Source of the DNA: an uncultured beta proteobacterium
Lineage (GTDB): Bacteria > Pseudomonadota > Gammaproteobacteria > Burkholderiales > Burkholderiaceae_C
Assembly: GCA_903840825.1 (NCBI GenBank)
Contig: CAIMHL010000673.1
Span: 1 to 8,800, forward strand
Reading direction: 5' to 3'
DNA length: 8,800 nucleotides
Shown here in pieces: positions 7,262 through 8,800 of this stretch. The notes under the pieces were generated by a model, which was not told the origin of the DNA, ran no database searches, and saw nothing but the letters and a program-made list of their open reading frames with translations. The position numbers were made by a program, and so were the translations under genes. The first letter of the stretch is position 1. Every line of letters starts with the position of its first letter.

Positions 7262-8609
7262 CATCGTGGTTAGTCGAATGATGCAGCAAGGCTTGAATCA
7301 TCAAGGCGCTTTTCTTGGGTGTGCGCTTTTGAGTCTGAAAATCGACATGAACGATACCAAAGCGCTGACTGTAGCCCTGAGCCCATTCAAAGTTGTCAAG
7401 CAGACTCCAGACGTAATAGCCTCGAATGTCGGCACCCTTCTCCAAGAGATTGGCCAGTTGGTCAAGATGGGTTTGAAGGTAGTTGCACCGCAAATCATCA
7501 TGACAAATACCGTCTTCGAGCGGCGTGTTGTCTGCGGCCCCGTTTTCTGTGATCCAGATGGGGGGCAATGGCCATTTGGCATTCAGATGGTTAATCACGC
7601 GGCTCAAGCCTTCGGGGTAGATTTCCCAGCCAATCGACGTCAAATCTTTTGTAGGGTCTGGTGCCACAAACAGGTAGCCCCTGGTCTTGTCGCTGTCGGA
7701 TTCGGGAGCCTTGGCGATCGACCGGGTGTAGTAGTTAAGGCCAATAAAGTCCAAGGGTTGAGCGCAAATTTCGAGGTCACCCTCCTTGCAAATTTGTATT
7801 TGCGTCCCCATTTGTGCTTTCAATTCAACCGGCCACTCCCGGCCAAACAGCGGATTCAGGAAGCATTCGTTTCGTTCACATTCAGCCAGCATGGCAGCAT
7901 ATTTGTCTTGCGGGGAAGGGGTCGCAGGATCACAAAGTTCCGGGTTGAGTACGATGCCGAGCGCCGTATTTTCTCGCTCGCTGCGCCAGGCCTGCACGCC
8001 AAGTCCATGCGCGAGCAAGAGGTGATGAGCGGCACAAAGTGCGCTTTCGCGATTTTGAGCGCCAGGCGCAAAAACCCCCAGGTCGTAGCCCAAAAATGCG
8101 CTGCACCAAGGTTCGTTCAGCGTGGCAACGCGGGGCAGTCGGTCGCCCAGATGTTGGGCGATGAGTTGGGCGTAGTCGGCAAAACGATAGGCAGTCTCAC
8201 GGTTCAGCCAGCCGCCCTCAAGGTGCGAGGGCAGATCCCAGTGAAAAAGGGTGGCGTTGGGCGTGATGCCATGTTGTTCAAGCTCATCCAGAAGTCGCTT
8301 GTAGAAATCCAGACCATGGGTATTCAACTGGTTGCTTGTGCTGACAATGCGGCTCCAGGCAATAGAAAAACGGTAGTGTTTAAATCCGAGGTCAGCGATC
8401 AGGCGGACATCTTCGGCGTACCTGTGAAAATGGTCACAGGCAATCAAGCCACTGCTGGCATCCTTGATCCGGCCGGGTTGCGCACAAAAATCATCCCAAA
8501 TACTGGGAACCCGCCCCCCTTCTTCCCCTGTACCTTCAATTTGAAACGACGAGGTCGCGCATCCCCATTCAAAGCGATCGGGGGTCATGGATGGAGCAAT
8601 CTTAAGCAC
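7248..8609 (-). CDS. GH1 beta-glucosidase-family enzyme
   Basis: This is a complete glycoside hydrolase family 1 protein of 453 aa, the normal family length, with no signal peptide, so cytoplasmic. It should hydrolyse beta-linked glucosides (cellobiose or aryl-glucosides) with retention. With the GTG start, the acid/base Glu166 lies in TLNEPW and the nucleophile Glu355 in WITENG. Glycone-site residues are visible in SSFQIEG (Gln23), LFHWDLP (His123) and the C-terminal [14 protein letters not shown] prefer GTG 8609 because AGGA (8621-8618) is 8 nt upstream. ATG 8588 is closer to the conserved domain start but has no Shine-Dalgarno; an ATG at 8684 would cover the promoter candidate. A 6-phospho-beta-glucosidase is less likely, because an ABC importer delivers unphosphorylated sugar. 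The gene is convergent with the operon and divergent from the alpha-glucosidase gene. Confidence 0.93.
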   Translation of the reverse strand: MLKIAPSMTPDRFEWGCATSSFQIEGTGEEGGRVPSIWDDFCAQPGRIKDASSGLIACDHFHRYAEDVRLIADLGFKHYRFSIAWSRIVSTSNQLNTHGLDFYKRLLDELEQHGITPNATLFHWDLPSHLEGGWLNRETAYRFADYAQLIAQHLGDRLPRVATLNEPWCSAFLGYDLGVFAPGAQNRESALCAAHHLLLAHGLGVQAWRSERENTALGIVLNPELCDPATPSPQDKYAAMLAECERNECFLNPLFGREWPVELKAQMGTQIQICKEGDLEICAQPLDFIGLNYYTRSIAKAPESDSDKTRGYLFVAPDPTKDLTSIGWEIYPEGLSRVINHLNAKWPLPPIWITENGAADNTPLEDGICHDDLRCNYLQTHLDQLANLLEKGADIRGYYVWSLLDNFEWAQGYSQRFGIVHVDFQTQKRTPKKSALMIQALLHHSTNHDVSHP

Positions 8610-8617
8610 GAAAAAAT

Positions 8618-8621
8618 TCCT
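8618..8621 (-). promoter_or_regulatory. Ribosome-binding site that favours the GTG start of the GH1 gene
   Basis: On the minus strand AGGA is followed by 8 nt and then GTG at 8609-8607. No comparable motif precedes the downstream ATG at 8588, so the first residues of the protein are probably [11 protein letters not shown]. Confidence 0.55.
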
Positions 8622-8643
8622 AAAAACTTGGGATGTGAGGCAT

Positions 8644-8671
8644 GTTACAGCAAGCAGTTCATCAATCTCAA
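8644..8671 (-). promoter_or_regulatory. Candidate promoter of the GH1 gene
   Basis: Reading the minus strand, TTGAGA (8671-8666) is followed after 16 bp by TGTAAC (8649-8644), preceded by TGC as an extended -10. Five of six and four of six positions match the sigma-70 consensus. The leader to the GTG start would be about 28 nt. This is a pattern match only. Confidence 0.35.
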
Positions 8672-8738
8672 GGCAAAGAATCAAAGACTACAAGTCAACT
8701 CTTCCTCAATTTATCCAACTTAAAGTAAGTCTTAAATC

Positions 8739-8800
8739 ATGAATAAAGTACCCAATGACAACTGGTGGCGCGGGGGCGTCATCTATCAAATTTATCCGCG
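8739..8800 (+). CDS. aglA: GH13 alpha-glucosidase-like enzyme, first 20 codons, cut by the window edge
   Basis: The visible product is MNKVPNDNWWRGGVIYQIYP, after which the window ends. W-W-R-x-G-V-I-Y-Q-I-Y-P-R is the typical N-terminal beta-strand of GH13 oligo-1,6-glucosidase, alpha-glucosidase and related sucrose/trehalulose hydrolases. It matches AglA, the cytoplasmic alpha-glucosidase encoded with AglEFGK in rhizobia. Such proteins are about 530-560 aa, so more than 95% is missing here. The GH13 subfamily and the substrate cannot be judged from this fragment. An amylosucrase or a trehalose-modifying GH13 enzyme is an alternative. It points away from the GH1 gene and probably shares regulation with the transporter. 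Confidence 0.7.
   Translation, partial: MNKVPNDNWWRGGVIYQIYP

Larger units (their letters stand above)
8610..8738. other. Divergent spacer between the GH1 gene and the GH13 gene
   Basis: This 129-bp AT-rich spacer should carry promoters for both glycosidases. A candidate for the GH1 direction is listed separately. Toward the GH13 gene I see no good -35/-10 pair and only a weak AAGTAAGT-type ribosome site before the ATG. The long palindrome found before aglK is not repeated here. Only short imperfect symmetries (GACT-ACA-AGTC near 8686-8696 and ACTT-A-AAGT near 8718-8726) are present. Confidence 0.5.

Noticed and set aside
8588..8590. Downstream ATG (8588-8586) as the start of the GH1 gene
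   Set aside because: It remains possible, but no Shine-Dalgarno precedes it, whereas GTG 8609 has AGGA at 8-nt spacing.
7179..8723. 514-codon plus-strand open frame opposite the GH1 gene
   Set aside because: The minus strand carries an intact GH1 enzyme with both catalytic motifs. The plus frame overlaps aglG and GH1 and resembles no family.
1..8800. A novel defence, mobile or otherwise undescribed multi-gene system
   Set aside because: All sizeable genes fall into known families (RF3, MFS, CUT1 ABC importer, GH1, GH13). I saw no direct repeats of array type, integrase, transposase, toxin-antitoxin pair or orphan conserved gene.

Overview
This window looks like chromosomal DNA from a betaproteobacterium, most likely in the Burkholderiales/Comamonadaceae (Rhodoferax, Limnohabitans or Polaromonas type). 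The guess rests on the character of the proteins and on the moderately high GC of the left part. No rRNA or other marker in the window fixes the taxon. Coding density is high. I see no tRNA, rRNA, IS element, CRISPR array or prophage gene.

Layout. (1) Bases 1-1156, minus strand: the N-terminal 385 codons of peptide chain release factor 3 (prfC), running off the left edge. (2) Bases 1157-1267: a short divergent spacer with two small palindromes. (3) Bases 1268-2470, plus: a 400-aa MFS transporter of the YbjJ type. (4) Bases 2471-2623: a spacer with a striking AT-rich inverted repeat (2527-2570) that overlaps a plausible promoter. (5) Bases 2624-7261, plus: a four-gene ABC sugar-uptake operon, ATPase (aglK), periplasmic binding protein (aglE), permease (aglF) and permease (aglG). 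It is of the alpha-glucoside AglEFGK type known from rhizobia. (6) Bases 7248-8609, minus: a complete GH1 beta-glucosidase-family enzyme, convergent with aglG and overlapping its 3' end by 14 bp. (7) Bases 8610-8738: a divergent spacer with a candidate promoter. (8) Bases 8739-8800, plus: the first 20 codons of a GH13 alpha-glucosidase-like enzyme (aglA-like), cut by the right edge.

How the genes work together. AglE would capture a glucoside in the periplasm, AglF and AglG would form the channel, and two AglK subunits would power import. The cytoplasmic glycosidases would then release glucose. The right-edge GH13 enzyme suits maltose, sucrose or trehalose-type alpha-glucosides. The GH1 enzyme would extend the range to beta-linked disaccharides such as cellobiose or plant aryl-glucosides. 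The palindrome before aglK is the natural candidate for sugar-responsive control, but no regulator gene lies inside the window. A 10-bp perfect hairpin after aglE and the difference in ribosome-binding-site strength between aglE and aglF fit the usual need for more binding protein than permease.

I do not see an undescribed biological system here. The genes are recognisable. The points worth a second look are the mixed alpha/beta-glucoside layout, the operator-like palindrome, the intra-operon hairpin and the overlapping convergent 3' ends.
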